From an uncultured Novosphingobium sp. (lineage in GTDB: Bacteria > Pseudomonadota > Alphaproteobacteria > Sphingomonadales > Sphingomonadaceae), in assembly GCA_937996535.1 (NCBI GenBank), contig CALKVF010000077.1, forward strand, positions 32,302 through 96,301: 64,000 nucleotides of DNA. Direction: 5' to 3'. Every line of letters starts with the position of its first letter. The first letter of the stretch is position 1. Both the position numbers and the translations under genes were made by a program. Positions 27,001 through 35,761 of the stretch are shown here, in pieces. The notes beneath the pieces are model-generated. The model worked only from the letters and a program-made list of their open reading frames with translations, had not been told where the DNA came from and searched no databases.

Positions 27001-28083
27001 TTGTTGGCCAGGGCATCGCCGGTGCCGGTACCGGCCGTGATCAAGCCCGCGTTGGTGAGCGTGGTAATCTCGCCTTCGTTGGAAACCCCGATGAAGTTGC
27101 CGCTGATAACGCCAGTGCTGGTGTTGTTCAGCTCCGTGATCGTGCCACCCCCGAAGTTCCAGATACCATGGTCACTGTTAGCCCCCCCGATCGTCCCGGA
27201 GTTGGTCAGCGTACCGATCGTGCCTCCGCTGCCGATACCGTGTGTGATGCCGCTGATGGCTCCGCCAACGTCGTTGGTCAAAGTGGTGATGATGGCATCC
27301 GGGTTATTCCAGATGGCAACGCTACTGTTGGTTCCACCAATCAGTCCGGTATTGGTGAGGGTGCCGATCGTGGCCCCACCGAGGTTGTTGATCGCGGGCG
27401 CGGCATTGACAGTATTCAAACCGCTAACGCCGCCACTGATCGTCCCGGTATTGGTCAACGTGGAGATGGAGCCTTCGTTGAAGATACCGGCAGTGACACC
27501 GGATATGACGCCCCCCGCGTTGTTGGTCAGGCCCCCGATAAAGCCAGCGCCGTGGTTCCAGATGCCAGAGTAGGACCCGGTGGATTCGATCGTACCGCTA
27601 TTGGTCAGCGTCGAGATCGTGCCTTCGTTGTCGATGCCGGATTGACCGCCCGAAATGACGCCGGTGGACGCGTTGATCACGTTATCGATCGTTGAGCCAC
27701 CCCTGTTCCAGATGCCGTAGGCCCAGTCACCGGAGATCGTGCCGCTGTTGGTCAGCGTGGTGATCGCACCATCGTTCTTAACGCCAGTATCAACGCCCGA
27801 CAGCGTTCCGGTGCTCGTGTTCGTGAGCGTCGTGACCGTACTGCCACTGGGCATCACAACTGCGCCGATTCCCCCCCGTGATCGTGCCGCTGTTGGTATA
27901 GGTGCCAGTCGAAACCGTCACGGGGCCGGTGCAGTTCACGCTGTTGCCGCTGGTGCTACAGGCCGCCGCCTGGGCTGACGATACCGGCACCACCATCATG
28001 GCCGCGGCAAAGGCAATCGCCGACGAACCGCTCGACAAGGCCACAATGCGCCCGCGCTTGGCGTTATTTGCTGAATTCGTCAT
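21021..28083 (-). CDS. Giant autotransporter adhesin (type Va), frameshifted near the N-terminus
   Basis: Surface protein of about 2350 residues if the frame is repaired. The ATG at the right end gives a signal peptide (MTNSANNAKRGRIVALSSGS, hydrophobic core, cleavage near SSAQAAA) and the start of the passenger, TGTYTNSGTITGG, after which the frame is lost in a seven-base G tract (27871-27877). Removing one G joins it to a continuous 2278-residue frame (21021-27857). The passenger is dozens of glycine/threonine/asparagine-rich beta-helix repeats of the type GTIGTLTNSGTISG, alternating with GIWN and ..NAGGVISG segments. The last ~300 residues form the translocator barrel (starting near SLRALGFSRDQVLIAL) and end MTVANVTAGLQFGF. 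In the assembled form the signal peptide is disconnected, so the gene is off, phase-variable or carries a sequence error. The divergent two-component pair may regulate it. Confidence 0.85.
23169..23627 (-). repeat. Near-identical 177-bp direct repeat inside the autotransporter (282-bp period)
   Basis: Bases 23169-23345 and 23451-23627 are identical except at one position, 282 bp (94 codons) apart. They encode two copies of a segment containing GTIGTLGNAGSIAGGTIGLS and TFGNAGTITGASKAVDNAAT. Other passenger repeats have diverged much more, so this is a recent in-frame tandem duplication and a likely site of length variation by recombination. Confidence 0.9.
27871..27877 (-). other. Homopolymer tract (C7 on plus, G7 on coding strand) at the autotransporter frameshift
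   Basis: The tract joins the frame of the signal peptide to the frame of the passenger. With seven G the peptide goes out of frame shortly after TNSGTITGG; with six G it continues as GTITGGIGAVVMPSGSTVTT. This is the usual layout of a slipped-strand contingency locus, and also the usual place for an assembly indel. Confidence 0.85.
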
Positions 28084-28257
28084 CGTGCCCCCGACCAGAT
28101 TTTGCTTAAATGAAACGTCAGATCTGATCGTCGCGACCGCGCTGGATCAGCCCTTCGGCCTGACCGCGAGGGGGGTGGATGCGGGGCATTGGGGAGAACC
28201 CAGGCGCTGCACTGCCGACCTCATACGCGCATCATGCGTCAGATAAGGTGGCCCTAT

Positions 28258-28338
28258 TTGCATCATAATATGATTTCAATAAGTGCAATCACATATAACA
28301 TATGACTCTAATTGCATCTTACATTGCATCATTATGAT
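28258..28338. promoter_or_regulatory. AT-rich intergenic control region with TTGCATC direct repeats and small palindromes
   Basis: The 481-bp stretch between the autotransporter start and the response-regulator start (28084-28564) has no convincing gene and is far more AT-rich than its surroundings. TTGCATC occurs at 28258, 28312 and 28324; the last two are exactly 12 bp apart, the geometry of OmpR-type regulator sites. Palindromes ATCATA-A-TATGAT (28262-28274) and ATCAT-T-ATGAT (28328-28338) overlap two of them. Binding by the adjacent response regulator is inferred. Confidence 0.5.
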
Positions 28339-28564
28339 ATATATGCAGATTTCCTGAGGAAATTTGCCCGCAGAAGCCTATTCGCCTGGGGGATTGCCCG
28401 GTTTTTCATATTACATTATGATGACCATCAGCTTAGTTCTGATATCGAGCAATTTTGTGCCCGCGCGGCGGAAATCCTGCTCTGTCTTGCCGGGCTACCA
28501 ATTTGACCGGCAGCCCACCGATAGTGCAGCTGCCCCGGCCCTGTGTTCGGGATACTTGAATTCG

Positions 28565-29269
28565 ATGAGCGTTACCGTCAGCCACAACATCTGCGTCATT
28601 GACGACGATGAGGAATACACGCTCTTCGTGCGCCGCTACCTCTCGTCGGTGGGCCACACGGTGCGAGCCTATACCACCGCGCAGGAATTTCTTGCCGATG
28701 CAGAGGCACTGAACTGCGACATATTCCTCGTCGACCTGATGCTGCCCGGGATGGACGGCATTGACCTCGTTTCGATGATCCGCGCCAATGGTGATGCCGG
28801 GATCATCGTGGTCAGCGGCCGGATGGGCGCCGATGCCTTTACCACGGCCCTTGCCGCCGGCGCCGACATGTTCGTGAACAAGCCGGTGCGCGCTGATCAG
28901 ATCGCCCAGGCCATCGCCTCGCTGAGCCGCCGCCTGGCCCCCGGCACCGCGAGGCGCGACGTTCCCTGGTCACTCGATTGCACCAAGGGCGTGCTGACCG
29001 CGCCGGGCGGCGATGAAATCAAGCTCGGCCCATTGGAGCAGCGCATCGTGATCGCGCTCGCTCAGGCTGCCGACAAGGGCCGCTCGCGCGCCGAACTGGC
29101 GCAAATCGCCCAGGTGGCCCCCAGCGCCGATGATCGCAATCTCGACGCCGCGATGTTCCGGCTGCGCCGCAAGATCGAAAGCGCCACCGGCAAGCCCTCC
29201 CCGATCATCACCATGCACGGCAAGGGCTATGCGGTGACCGGGACCATCGAACTGGTCAATCCGGCGTGA
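28565..29269 (+). CDS. Response regulator, CheY receiver plus OmpR-type winged helix
   Basis: A 234-residue transcription factor. The receiver has the acidic pocket Asp13-Asp14 (CVIDDDEEY), phospho-acceptor Asp57 in FLVDLMLPGMDG, serine in VVSGRMG and the conserved lysine in VNKPVRADQ. The C-terminal domain has an OmpR-like winged helix: LGPLEQRIVIALAQ, DDRNLDAAMFRLRRKIE and the wing MHGKGYAVTG. The chosen ATG gives MSVTVSHNICVIDDDEE; the open frame upstream runs through the AT-rich region and is not coding-like. It overlaps the histidine-kinase gene by 4 bp and is divergent from the autotransporter, which is therefore a candidate target. Confidence 0.92.
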   Translation: MSVTVSHNICVIDDDEEYTLFVRRYLSSVGHTVRAYTTAQEFLADAEALNCDIFLVDLMLPGMDGIDLVSMIRANGDAGIIVVSGRMGADAFTTALAAGADMFVNKPVRADQIAQAIASLSRRLAPGTARRDVPWSLDCTKGVLTAPGGDEIKLGPLEQRIVIALAQAADKGRSRAELAQIAQVAPSADDRNLDAAMFRLRRKIESATGKPSPIITMHGKGYAVTGTIELVNPA

Positions 29270-30666
29270 TCCTGATGCTCGATGTCCGGACGATCCTCTG
29301 GATCTTCTGGGCCGTCATCATTTCCTTCACGCTGGGAATGCTGCTGCTGCGCACCGATCGCATCTGGTCGGGCACCTATTACTGGATCGCTGGCAACGTC
29401 ACCTCGATGTTTGCGATCACCACCCTGCTGTGGATGCAGACGGTGCCGTTTTCGGCCAAGCTCAATGTGGTCCCCGACACGATGGTGCTGGTCGCCAGCA
29501 TGTTCAAGGTCTTGTCACTCAGCGGGAAGCACCAGCGCGCGCGATCCGCGCTGCTGGGAGCCGCGCTGATCGCCGGGTATATCCTGGTGGCCCGGACCTT
29601 GGACGCATTGACCGCCGTTAACCTGACCCTGGGCGGCGCGGGGGTGGTCGCAGCGATAATCGCGGGCTGGCAGGCCTATCTGTGCTATCGCTCACCGCGC
29701 TGGCGCAGCCTGAATGGCAGCGGCCTGTTCGCGGCAGCCGCCATGGTGATCTGCCTGTACTACATCGCTGCCGGCGTTCGCGGCTTCAACGTGCAGGACG
29801 GGCGCTACCTGTTTCAGCAAAGCGGGCTTGCTCAGGCCAACCTGATCATTTCGCTGGCCTATTACATCATCTGTCACATCTGCCTGATCGCGATGCTGGC
29901 GGCCCGGCTGAGCCGCTCGATGGTAGACAGCCAGATGCGCCAGCGGCGGCAGATCAACCTGACCCGCCAGGCCGAACAGCACGCCTTGGAAATGGTCGCG
30001 CAGGCGAATGAAAAGCAGGCGTTGCTCGACGTGCTGGCCCACGAAGTGCGGCAGCCGTTCAACAATGCCCAGGCCGCCTTGAACGATGTGCTGATGACGC
30101 TGCACAGCAACAGCCCCGACTATGCGGCCGGACAGCGACTCCAGGCAATCATCGACCATATCGTGCTGTCGCTATCCAATGCGATTGTCGGCTCCAGCAT
30201 GCTGGAGCGCAAGACGCAGTCGCTGATGGCCACCACCGATGTCGTCGCGGTGTGCGAACTGGCCTGCAGCGACATGGGGCTGAACTGGCGCAACCACGTC
30301 GAGCTTGAACTGGGCGAGCGCGCCATCTTTACCGAGGCCGACCCGATCCTGCTGCGCCTGGCGATCCGCAACCTGCTCGACAATGCGCTCAAGCACTCGC
30401 AACTGGGCCGCAAGGTCAAGCTTCACGTCGGCGTTGATGAGGCGTTGATGCGGGTCGCGATCACCGTAACCAATTGGCCTGCAACCGAGTTCGCCCCCGA
30501 TCCCGCCTTGTTCGAGCGCGGCGTGCGCGGCAAGCAGGCGGCGCCTGAAAACAAGGGCCTGGGACTGTTCATCGTCAGCGAAGTGGCCGTGCTCCACCAC
30601 GGCGAAGTGCAAAACCGGGTCGACGAGCACGGCTGCACCGAATTCAAGCTGCTGCTGCCGGCCTGA
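29266..30666 (+). CDS. Membrane sensor histidine kinase with a degenerate D/G1 box
   Basis: A 466-residue kinase partner of the preceding regulator; its GTG start overlaps the regulator stop (GTGA). The first ~220 residues are six or seven hydrophobic spans (for example TILWIFWAVIISFTLGMLLL) with short loops, so sensing is probably within the membrane. The dimerisation/phosphotransfer helix has His259 in VLAHEVRQPFNNAQAAL. The ATP domain shows the N-box IRNLLDNALKHS and the G2 box NKGLGLFIVSEVAVLHHGE. Where DxGxG is expected the sequence reads ITVTNWPATEF, so the adenine-contacting aspartate is replaced by asparagine; some active kinases tolerate this. An alternative ATG lies three codons in. 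Confidence 0.9.
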   Translation: MILMLDVRTILWIFWAVIISFTLGMLLLRTDRIWSGTYYWIAGNVTSMFAITTLLWMQTVPFSAKLNVVPDTMVLVASMFKVLSLSGKHQRARSALLGAALIAGYILVARTLDALTAVNLTLGGAGVVAAIIAGWQAYLCYRSPRWRSLNGSGLFAAAAMVICLYYIAAGVRGFNVQDGRYLFQQSGLAQANLIISLAYYIICHICLIAMLAARLSRSMVDSQMRQRRQINLTRQAEQHALEMVAQANEKQALLDVLAHEVRQPFNNAQAALNDVLMTLHSNSPDYAAGQRLQAIIDHIVLSLSNAIVGSSMLERKTQSLMATTDVVAVCELACSDMGLNWRNHVELELGERAIFTEADPILLRLAIRNLLDNALKHSQLGRKVKLHVGVDEALMRVAITVTNWPATEFAPDPALFERGVRGKQAAPENKGLGLFIVSEVAVLHHGEVQNRVDEHGCTEFKLLLPA

Positions 30667-30683
30667 CCCAGCAGCGGGCGCCT

Positions 30684-31535
30684 TCAGTCCAGCCTGGCAA
30701 CCATTAGCTGCGCGGTCGGGCTGACCGCGATCGCCGCCGGATCGTGCCCTTCTGACGCGCAGACGATCAGGGCCTTGCCGTCCGCCCCGCCCACCGCCAC
30801 GGCATAGGCGTGAACGCTCAGTTCCACCGTATCGGTCACCTCGCCGCCCTCGCGCACGCGCAGCACCTTGGGGCCGGCCTCGCCCGGATTGGCAACCCAC
30901 ACCGCGCCTTCGGGATCAAGGCAGATGCCGTCCGGCTGCACGCCTTCGGGCAGCTGCGCCCAGACCCGGCGGTTGGACAGGCTGCCATCGGCGCCGATGT
31001 CATAGGCGGTCAGGCAAAAGCCGTTGGTCTCCCCAATGATCAGGGTCTTGCCATCAGGGGTGATCACCAGGCCGTTGGGAAAGCGCAGATCGCCCGCGAC
31101 CTTGGTGACGGTGCCATCCGGATCGATCCGCGCGATGACGCAGGTTTCCGCTGGGGGGGCCTCGGGGTTCCAGAAATTGTAGCCGATATCGCTAACCCAG
31201 GTGCGCCCCTGCGGATCGGTGATCGCATCGCTGAGACAGAACACGCAAGTGCCCGAGAGGTCAGCAAATTCATGCAGCGCGCCGCCATGCCAACGTTTCA
31301 TCTTGAGGTTCAGGGCATCGCTGAACACCACCGAACCATCGGGCAGGAAGCCCAGCCCATTGGGTTTGAACGGCAGCTCGATTTCGGTGCGCAGGTCGCC
31401 CGTCAGGCTGGCCGATTTGATGGCATTGCCGTGGATGTCGATGAACCACAGCCGATCACCGCGCCAGCGCGGACTTTCGGTGAACCGCAGGCCGTGGCCG
31501 AGGCCAACCAGAACGTCGGGCTTGTAGGCAGTCAT
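30684..31535 (-). CDS. SMP-30/gluconolactonase-family protein
   Basis: Six-bladed beta-propeller lactonase of 283 residues, no signal peptide. It has the family's opening GLGHGLRFTESPRWRGDRLW, with the glutamate (TESP) expected to bind the divalent metal, and FPNGLVITPDGKTLIIGETN plus PDGICLDPEGAVWVANPGEA carrying further metal-site residues (Asn, Asp). Members hydrolyse sugar lactones or other esters and lactones; the physiological substrate is not evident. The gene is divergent from the TetR regulator with 100 bp between starts containing a perfect palindrome, and is the probable target of that regulator. The kinase gene converges 17 bp away. Confidence 0.85.
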   Translation of the reverse strand: MTAYKPDVLVGLGHGLRFTESPRWRGDRLWFIDIHGNAIKSASLTGDLRTEIELPFKPNGLGFLPDGSVVFSDALNLKMKRWHGGALHEFADLSGTCVFCLSDAITDPQGRTWVSDIGYNFWNPEAPPAETCVIARIDPDGTVTKVAGDLRFPNGLVITPDGKTLIIGETNGFCLTAYDIGADGSLSNRRVWAQLPEGVQPDGICLDPEGAVWVANPGEAGPKVLRVREGGEVTDTVELSVHAYAVAVGGADGKALIVCASEGHDPAAIAVSPTAQLMVARLD

Positions 31536-31572
31536 GCTCCGCGCCTCCCCTCGCGAGTCCTATCGACTCGTT

Positions 31573-31588
31573 CTGAGTGATGACTCAG
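31573..31588. promoter_or_regulatory. Palindromic operator between the SMP-30-like gene and tetR
   Basis: Perfect inverted repeat CTGAGT-N4-ACTCAG in the 100-bp divergent intergenic region, with a related half-site GCTCAGTT 22 bp further on. Position and symmetry fit a TetR-family operator controlling both genes. Confidence 0.6.
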
Positions 31589-31635
31589 TTAAGTTCTTGC
31601 TCAGTTGTGGTCAAGCTGCGATACAGTTCGCCATC

Positions 31636-32265
31636 ATGAGCACGACAAGCCCCACCAAGGCCAGGCGCGATGCCGCCCCCACGCGGGTGCGCGGGGTGTC
31701 GAAAAACCCCGCCGAAGCCCGCCGCAAGCTGATCGAAGCCGCGATCGACCTGTTCGGCCGGCACGGCTTCGCCGCCACGTCGACCGAGGCCGTGGCCGAA
31801 CAGGCAGGCTATGGTCAGGCCACGGTGTTCTTCCACTTCAAGACCAAGGCCGGGCTGCTCGAAGCCTGTTTTGACCTGATGCTCGACCGTGCGCGCACAA
31901 GCCTGGTCGCGGCAGAGCCTTCGGGCACGCAAAATCTGCTGAGCCGGCTCGATCAATACTACGGCCCGAACGCCGAATTCTTCGCGCGGATGATGTCGGA
32001 ACTGGCCGGGAACGCGCGGTTCGGGCCGATCTACGCCGCCTTCCACGACCATATGCGCAGCCTGATCGAGGCTGAACTGCGCCGCGAAACCGGGGCCACG
32101 CCGGATCGCTGCGCCTTTGCCGCCGCCGCCATCAAGAGCATGATGCTCGGCGTCCACGCCGAACACCGCATCGCCCCCGGCCGGTTCGAAGACGCCCAGT
32201 ACGGCGCAATGCTGCACATGGTGGCGGCACTGATCATCGCGGATCTGATCTCCAAACCCGCCTGA
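31636..32265 (+). CDS. TetR-family transcriptional regulator
   Basis: A 209-residue repressor. The N-terminal DNA-binding helices read RKLIEAAIDLFGRHGFAATS then TEAVAEQAGYGQATVFFHF, the TetR signature; the C-terminal ligand domain is variable. The ATG of MSTTSPTKARRDAAPTRV is preferred to the upstream open frame, which crosses the palindromic operator. It probably represses itself and the divergent SMP-30-like lactonase gene. The inducer is unknown. The stop codon is 3 bp from the end of the nitrate operon on the other strand. Confidence 0.9.
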   Translation: MSTTSPTKARRDAAPTRVRGVSKNPAEARRKLIEAAIDLFGRHGFAATSTEAVAEQAGYGQATVFFHFKTKAGLLEACFDLMLDRARTSLVAAEPSGTQNLLSRLDQYYGPNAEFFARMMSELAGNARFGPIYAAFHDHMRSLIEAELRRETGATPDRCAFAAAAIKSMMLGVHAEHRIAPGRFEDAQYGAMLHMVAALIIADLISKPA

Positions 32266-32268
32266 TCG

Positions 32269-32409
32269 TCAGGGCTGCCCCGGCTTGGGCGGGCGGGCAT
32301 AGCCGCAGCATGGACAAGGCGATGCCTGGACTGCAGCGTGCCACACCTTGCCGCAGCGTTCGCACAGCGCCGGGACTAGCAGGCGCAGCGCCCGATCGAG
32401 CAGGGTCAT
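32269..32409 (-). CDS. 46-residue zinc-ribbon-like ORF at the end of the nitrate operon
   Basis: Small ORF whose ATG overlaps the cobA stop codon (ATGA), the same coupling used between nasA and cobA. The peptide has a CERCGK pair and, 11 residues on, CPCCG, a spacing typical of a small zinc ribbon, between a hydrophobic/basic N-terminus (LLDRALRLLVPAL) and a proline-rich tail (ARPPKPGQP). It is too small for a confident family name; the cysteine pairs and the operon coupling are the evidence that it is real. A rubredoxin-like or metallochaperone role would be a guess. Confidence 0.55.
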   Translation of the reverse strand: MTLLDRALRLLVPALCERCGKVWHAAVQASPCPCCGYARPPKPGQP

Positions 32410-33185
32410 CGCACTGCCTCCGCAGCAACCCGAGCGCATTCGATAGGCCGGTCGGCAGCCGTGCGCATCGCCTCGCCAATCAGCAGCAGCGCGGGGCCGG
32501 ATCCCAGCCCGGCCTGCGCCGCCAGCGGCAGCAGATCGAGCCGGGTCGCAATGTGGCGCTCGTCCGGCAGGCTGGCGTTTTCGACCAGCGTGACCGGCGT
32601 GGACGCGGGCAGCCCCGCCGCGCGCAGATTGCGTGAAACTTCGGCAGCGGCAGCCTTGCCCATGTAGATCGCCAGGGTAGCGTCCGGGTCGGCCAGGGCC
32701 GCCCAATCGAGATCAAGGGGTTCGCCTGCCCGGGCGTGGGCGGTCACCAGCACCAGCTTGCGCGCCAGACCGCGCAGGGTGAGCGAGCGCCCCAGGCCGG
32801 CGGCAGCGGCGCTGGCGGCCGTCACCCCGGGGCAAATCGCCACGTCGACGCCCGCCGCCCGGCAGGCATCGAGTTCCTCGGTCGCGCGGCCAAAAATCGC
32901 CGGATCGCCGCCCTTGAGCCGCACCACCCGCTCACCCGCCAGCGCCGCCGCCACGATCAGCCGGTCGATGCTGGCCTGATCCTTGGAATGCCGCCCCGAC
33001 CGCTTGCCCACGTGAACCAGCCGGGTTGCCGGCAAGGCAAGGCCGAGCACGCCCGGCCCGACCAGCGCATCGTGGAAGATCACGCTGGCAGCACGGATCA
33101 GGCGCTCGGCCTTGCGGGTGAGCAGTTCCGGGTCGCCCGGTCCAGCGCCGACCAGCCATACCATGCCGGGGGGAAAGTCGTTCAT
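32406..33185 (-). CDS. cobA: Uroporphyrinogen-III C-methyltransferase (SUMT), siroheme synthesis
   Basis: S-adenosylmethionine-dependent methylation of uroporphyrinogen III to precorrin-2, the first step to siroheme, which NirB needs. The 259-residue protein has the SUMT motifs VGAGPGDPELLTRKAERLI, VRLKGGDPAIFGRATEELDA and CPGVTAASAAAA, followed by LPDERHIATRLDLL. It is the single-domain form, without the CysG oxidase/chelatase half. The ATG overlaps the nasA stop codon, and its own stop overlaps the small zinc-ribbon ORF, so it is the penultimate gene of the nirBD-nasA operon. A longer in-frame start exists but is not supported. Confidence 0.92.
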   Translation of the reverse strand: MNDFPPGMVWLVGAGPGDPELLTRKAERLIRAASVIFHDALVGPGVLGLALPATRLVHVGKRSGRHSKDQASIDRLIVAAALAGERVVRLKGGDPAIFGRATEELDACRAAGVDVAICPGVTAASAAAAGLGRSLTLRGLARKLVLVTAHARAGEPLDLDWAALADPDATLAIYMGKAAAAEVSRNLRAAGLPASTPVTLVENASLPDERHIATRLDLLPLAAQAGLGSGPALLLIGEAMRTAADRPIECARVAAEAVR

Positions 33186-35758
33186 TCTGCTGCCTCCAGG
33201 GTTGTGGCCAGTGCCGCTTCGAGCAGGCGGGCGATTGCCGGGCGGCACGAGCCGCAGTTGGTTCCCGCCCCGGTAATCCCGCCAATTGCCTCAACCGTCA
33301 CCGCTCCGGCGCAGGCAGCAGCGGTGATCTCGTTCGCGCCGATGCCAAGGCAGACGCAGGTGATCGGACCGCGATCAGGCGCGGGCGATGCCGGCCGGCC
33401 AGCCAGCAGTTCGAGACTGGACGTCCCCGCCTGCGCCAATTGCCGCGCGGCCCAATCGCGCGCGGGCAGTTCGCCGGTGCGGGTGAGGTAAAGCGCGGCG
33501 GCCAGCCGGCCATCGGCGCTCAGCACGGCGATCCGGCGCATACCCCGAACCGGATCGGCCGCTTCGAGCCACGCCCCCGCCGGGAGCAGCCGAGCGGGAT
33601 CGAGATCATCCTCACCCGCCAGTTCATAGAGCCACCCCTCAGGCAGCCGCGAACGGCTCCAGTAGAGCAGATCCGGCAATGCGGGCTCCGCGCGGGCGGC
33701 AAGGAACGCGCGCCATTGCGGCGTGACCGGCGCGACCTTTGCCGGCGTATTCTTGAACGCCGGCTGGCCCGAGAGGGGATCGGTTTCGGACAAGGGCAAG
33801 CGGTTGGCGCGCGCCGCCCCGGCCATGGCATCGCTCCAGTGCATCGGCACGAACAGATCGCCCGGGCGCTGGCCAGCGGTGCACGACACCCGGAACACCG
33901 CGCTGCCCGCAGCCGTGCTGATGCGGGCCAGCCCGCCGTCTTCAAGGCCGTGGCGCGCCGCATCACCGGGATGGATTTCAAGCAGAGCCTCAGGCCGGTG
34001 CTGCGACAGCGTTGGCGAGAGGCCGGTGCGGGTCATGGTGTGCCACTGATCGCGGTAGCGGCCGGTGTTGAGCGCCAGCGGATAGGCCAGATCGACACGC
34101 GTGGCCGGCGCCGCCACGGCCACGATCCGGGCCTTGCCGTCAATGTGGCTGAACCGCGCGGCAAGCGGATGATCGCCGCCCCAGCGCAGCGGCGCCAGCG
34201 CGTCATAGGCGGCATCGCCAAGCCCGGCATGGGCCGACAGATCAAGCGCCTTGCCGCGGTTCGCCGCCAGCGTGGTCATTGCCGCATATTCGCGAAAAAT
34301 GGCCGCCGGGCTGGCAAAGGCAAAGGCCCGGCCCCACCCCATGCGCGCGGCAACGTCGCACAGGATCGCCCAGTCCGCGCGCGCTTCGCCCGGCGCTGCG
34401 AACAAAGCGCGCTGGCGGCTGATCGTGCGTTCGGAATTGGTGACCGTGCCGTCCTTTTCGCCCCAGCCCAGCGCGGGCAGGCGAACGTGCGCCAGCCGCG
34501 CGGTGTCGGTATCGGCGATCACATCGGACACGACCAGCGTTTCGCAGCGCTCCAGCGCCTCGCGCACAAAGGCGGCATCGGGCATCGAAACAGCGGGATT
34601 GGTCGCCATGACCCACAGGAATTTCACCCGCCCGGTGTGGACCGCACGAAACAGGTCAACCGCTTTCAGCCCCGGTCCTGCGCAGATGTTGGGGGCATTC
34701 CAGAACTCGGCAACATCGGCGCGCTCTTCGGGCAAAAAGCCAAGGTGGCAGGCCAGCGTGTTGGCCAGCCCGCCAACCTCGCGCCCGCCCATCGCGTTGG
34801 GCTGGCCGGTAATGCTGAAGGGCCCGGCCCCGGCGCGGTTGATCCGCCCGGTGGCCAGGTGCAGGTTGATGATCGCGTTGCCCTTGTCAGTGCCGCTGCG
34901 CGACTGGTTGGCACCCTGGCTGAAGAGGGTGACCATGCGCGGGCTGGCCGCGACCAGATCGGTCAGCGCGGCAAAGGTATCCGGGTCCAGCCCGTGGGCC
35001 GCGGCATCCAGCCCGGCGATGAAGCCTTCGGGAATGACGCAGCGATCATCCAGGAATGCACCGTCGAGCAGGTCGCGATCCCGCATGGCGGCAAGCAGGG
35101 CATTGAACAGGGAGACATCGCCATCGGGGGCCAGTGGCACGTGGAGATCGGCCTGCTCGGCGGTTTCGGTGCGGCGCGGGTCGATCACCACCAGCCGTGT
35201 GCCCCGCTTGGCGCGGGCCGCCTCGATCCGCTGCCAGATCACCGGGTGGCACCAGGCCGTGTTCGATCCGACCAGCAGGATCAGGTCCGCCGCCTCAAGA
35301 TCAGCGTAAGTGCATGGCACGACATCTTCGCCAAACGCGCGATTGTGCGCCGCAACTGCGCTGGCCATGCACAGGCGGCTGTTGGTGTCGATATTGGCGC
35401 TGCCGATGAAGCCCTTCATCAGTTTGTTGGCGACGTAATAGTCCTCGGTCAGCAATTGCCCCGAGACATAGAACGCCACGCTGTCGGGGCCGTGCTCGGC
35501 GATGCAGGCGTGCATTCGCGCCGCGACCTGATCCAGCGCCTCGTCCCAGCTGGCGCGGCGCGCGCCGATCATCGGAGCCAGCAAGCGCCCGTCCAGCCCG
35601 ACCGTTTCGTCAAGGTGGGTGCCCTTGGAGCAGAGCCGCCCGAAATTGGCGGGATGATCGGCGTCGCCCGCGATCCGCACCGTGCGTTCGCCGGTCACGT
35701 CGGCCCGGATCCCGCAGCCGACCCCGCAATAGGCGCAAGTGGTGCGAACCTGCCGCAT
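33182..35758 (-). CDS. nasA: Assimilatory nitrate reductase catalytic subunit with C-terminal BFD [2Fe-2S] domain
   Basis: Cytoplasmic molybdopterin enzyme reducing nitrate to nitrite; 858 residues. The N-terminal [4Fe-4S] ligands are TTCAYCGVGCG and LCSKGTHLD. The bis-MGD domains follow, with YVSGQLLTEDYYVANKLMKG and LVGSNTAWCHPVIWQRIEAA, and FSQGANQSRSGTDKGNAIIN in the middle. The last ~55 residues are a BFD-like [2Fe-2S] domain: ITCVCLGIGANEIT and TNCGSCRPAIARLL. There is no Tat signal, as expected for an assimilatory enzyme. It starts 3 bp after nirD and overlaps cobA by 4 bp. Electrons probably come from an NADH reductase encoded elsewhere or directly through the BFD domain. Confidence 0.95.
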   Translation of the reverse strand: MRQVRTTCAYCGVGCGIRADVTGERTVRIAGDADHPANFGRLCSKGTHLDETVGLDGRLLAPMIGARRASWDEALDQVAARMHACIAEHGPDSVAFYVSGQLLTEDYYVANKLMKGFIGSANIDTNSRLCMASAVAAHNRAFGEDVVPCTYADLEAADLILLVGSNTAWCHPVIWQRIEAARAKRGTRLVVIDPRRTETAEQADLHVPLAPDGDVSLFNALLAAMRDRDLLDGAFLDDRCVIPEGFIAGLDAAAHGLDPDTFAALTDLVAASPRMVTLFSQGANQSRSGTDKGNAIINLHLATGRINRAGAGPFSITGQPNAMGGREVGGLANTLACHLGFLPEERADVAEFWNAPNICAGPGLKAVDLFRAVHTGRVKFLWVMATNPAVSMPDAAFVREALERCETLVVSDVIADTDTARLAHVRLPALGWGEKDGTVTNSERTISRQRALFAAPGEARADWAILCDVAARMGWGRAFAFASPAAIFREYAAMTTLAANRGKALDLSAHAGLGDAAYDALAPLRWGGDHPLAARFSHIDGKARIVAVAAPATRVDLAYPLALNTGRYRDQWHTMTRTGLSPTLSQHRPEALLEIHPGDAARHGLEDGGLARISTAAGSAVFRVSCTAGQRPGDLFVPMHWSDAMAGAARANRLPLSETDPLSGQPAFKNTPAKVAPVTPQWRAFLAARAEPALPDLLYWSRSRLPEGWLYELAGEDDLDPARLLPAGAWLEAADPVRGMRRIAVLSADGRLAAALYLTRTGELPARDWAARQLAQAGTSSLELLAGRPASPAPDRGPITCVCLGIGANEITAAACAGAVTVEAIGGITGAGTNCGSCRPAIARLLEAALATTLEAAE

Positions 35759-35761
35759 CGC

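Noticed and set aside
22260..27860. CRISPR-like spacing of short repeats
   Set aside because: The repeats are variable, in frame and encode a beta-helix consensus; there are no constant repeats with unique spacers and no cas genes.
28312..28506. 64-residue ORF in the AT-rich region before the response regulator
   Set aside because: No ribosome site, no coding-like composition, and it overlaps the putative regulator-binding repeats.
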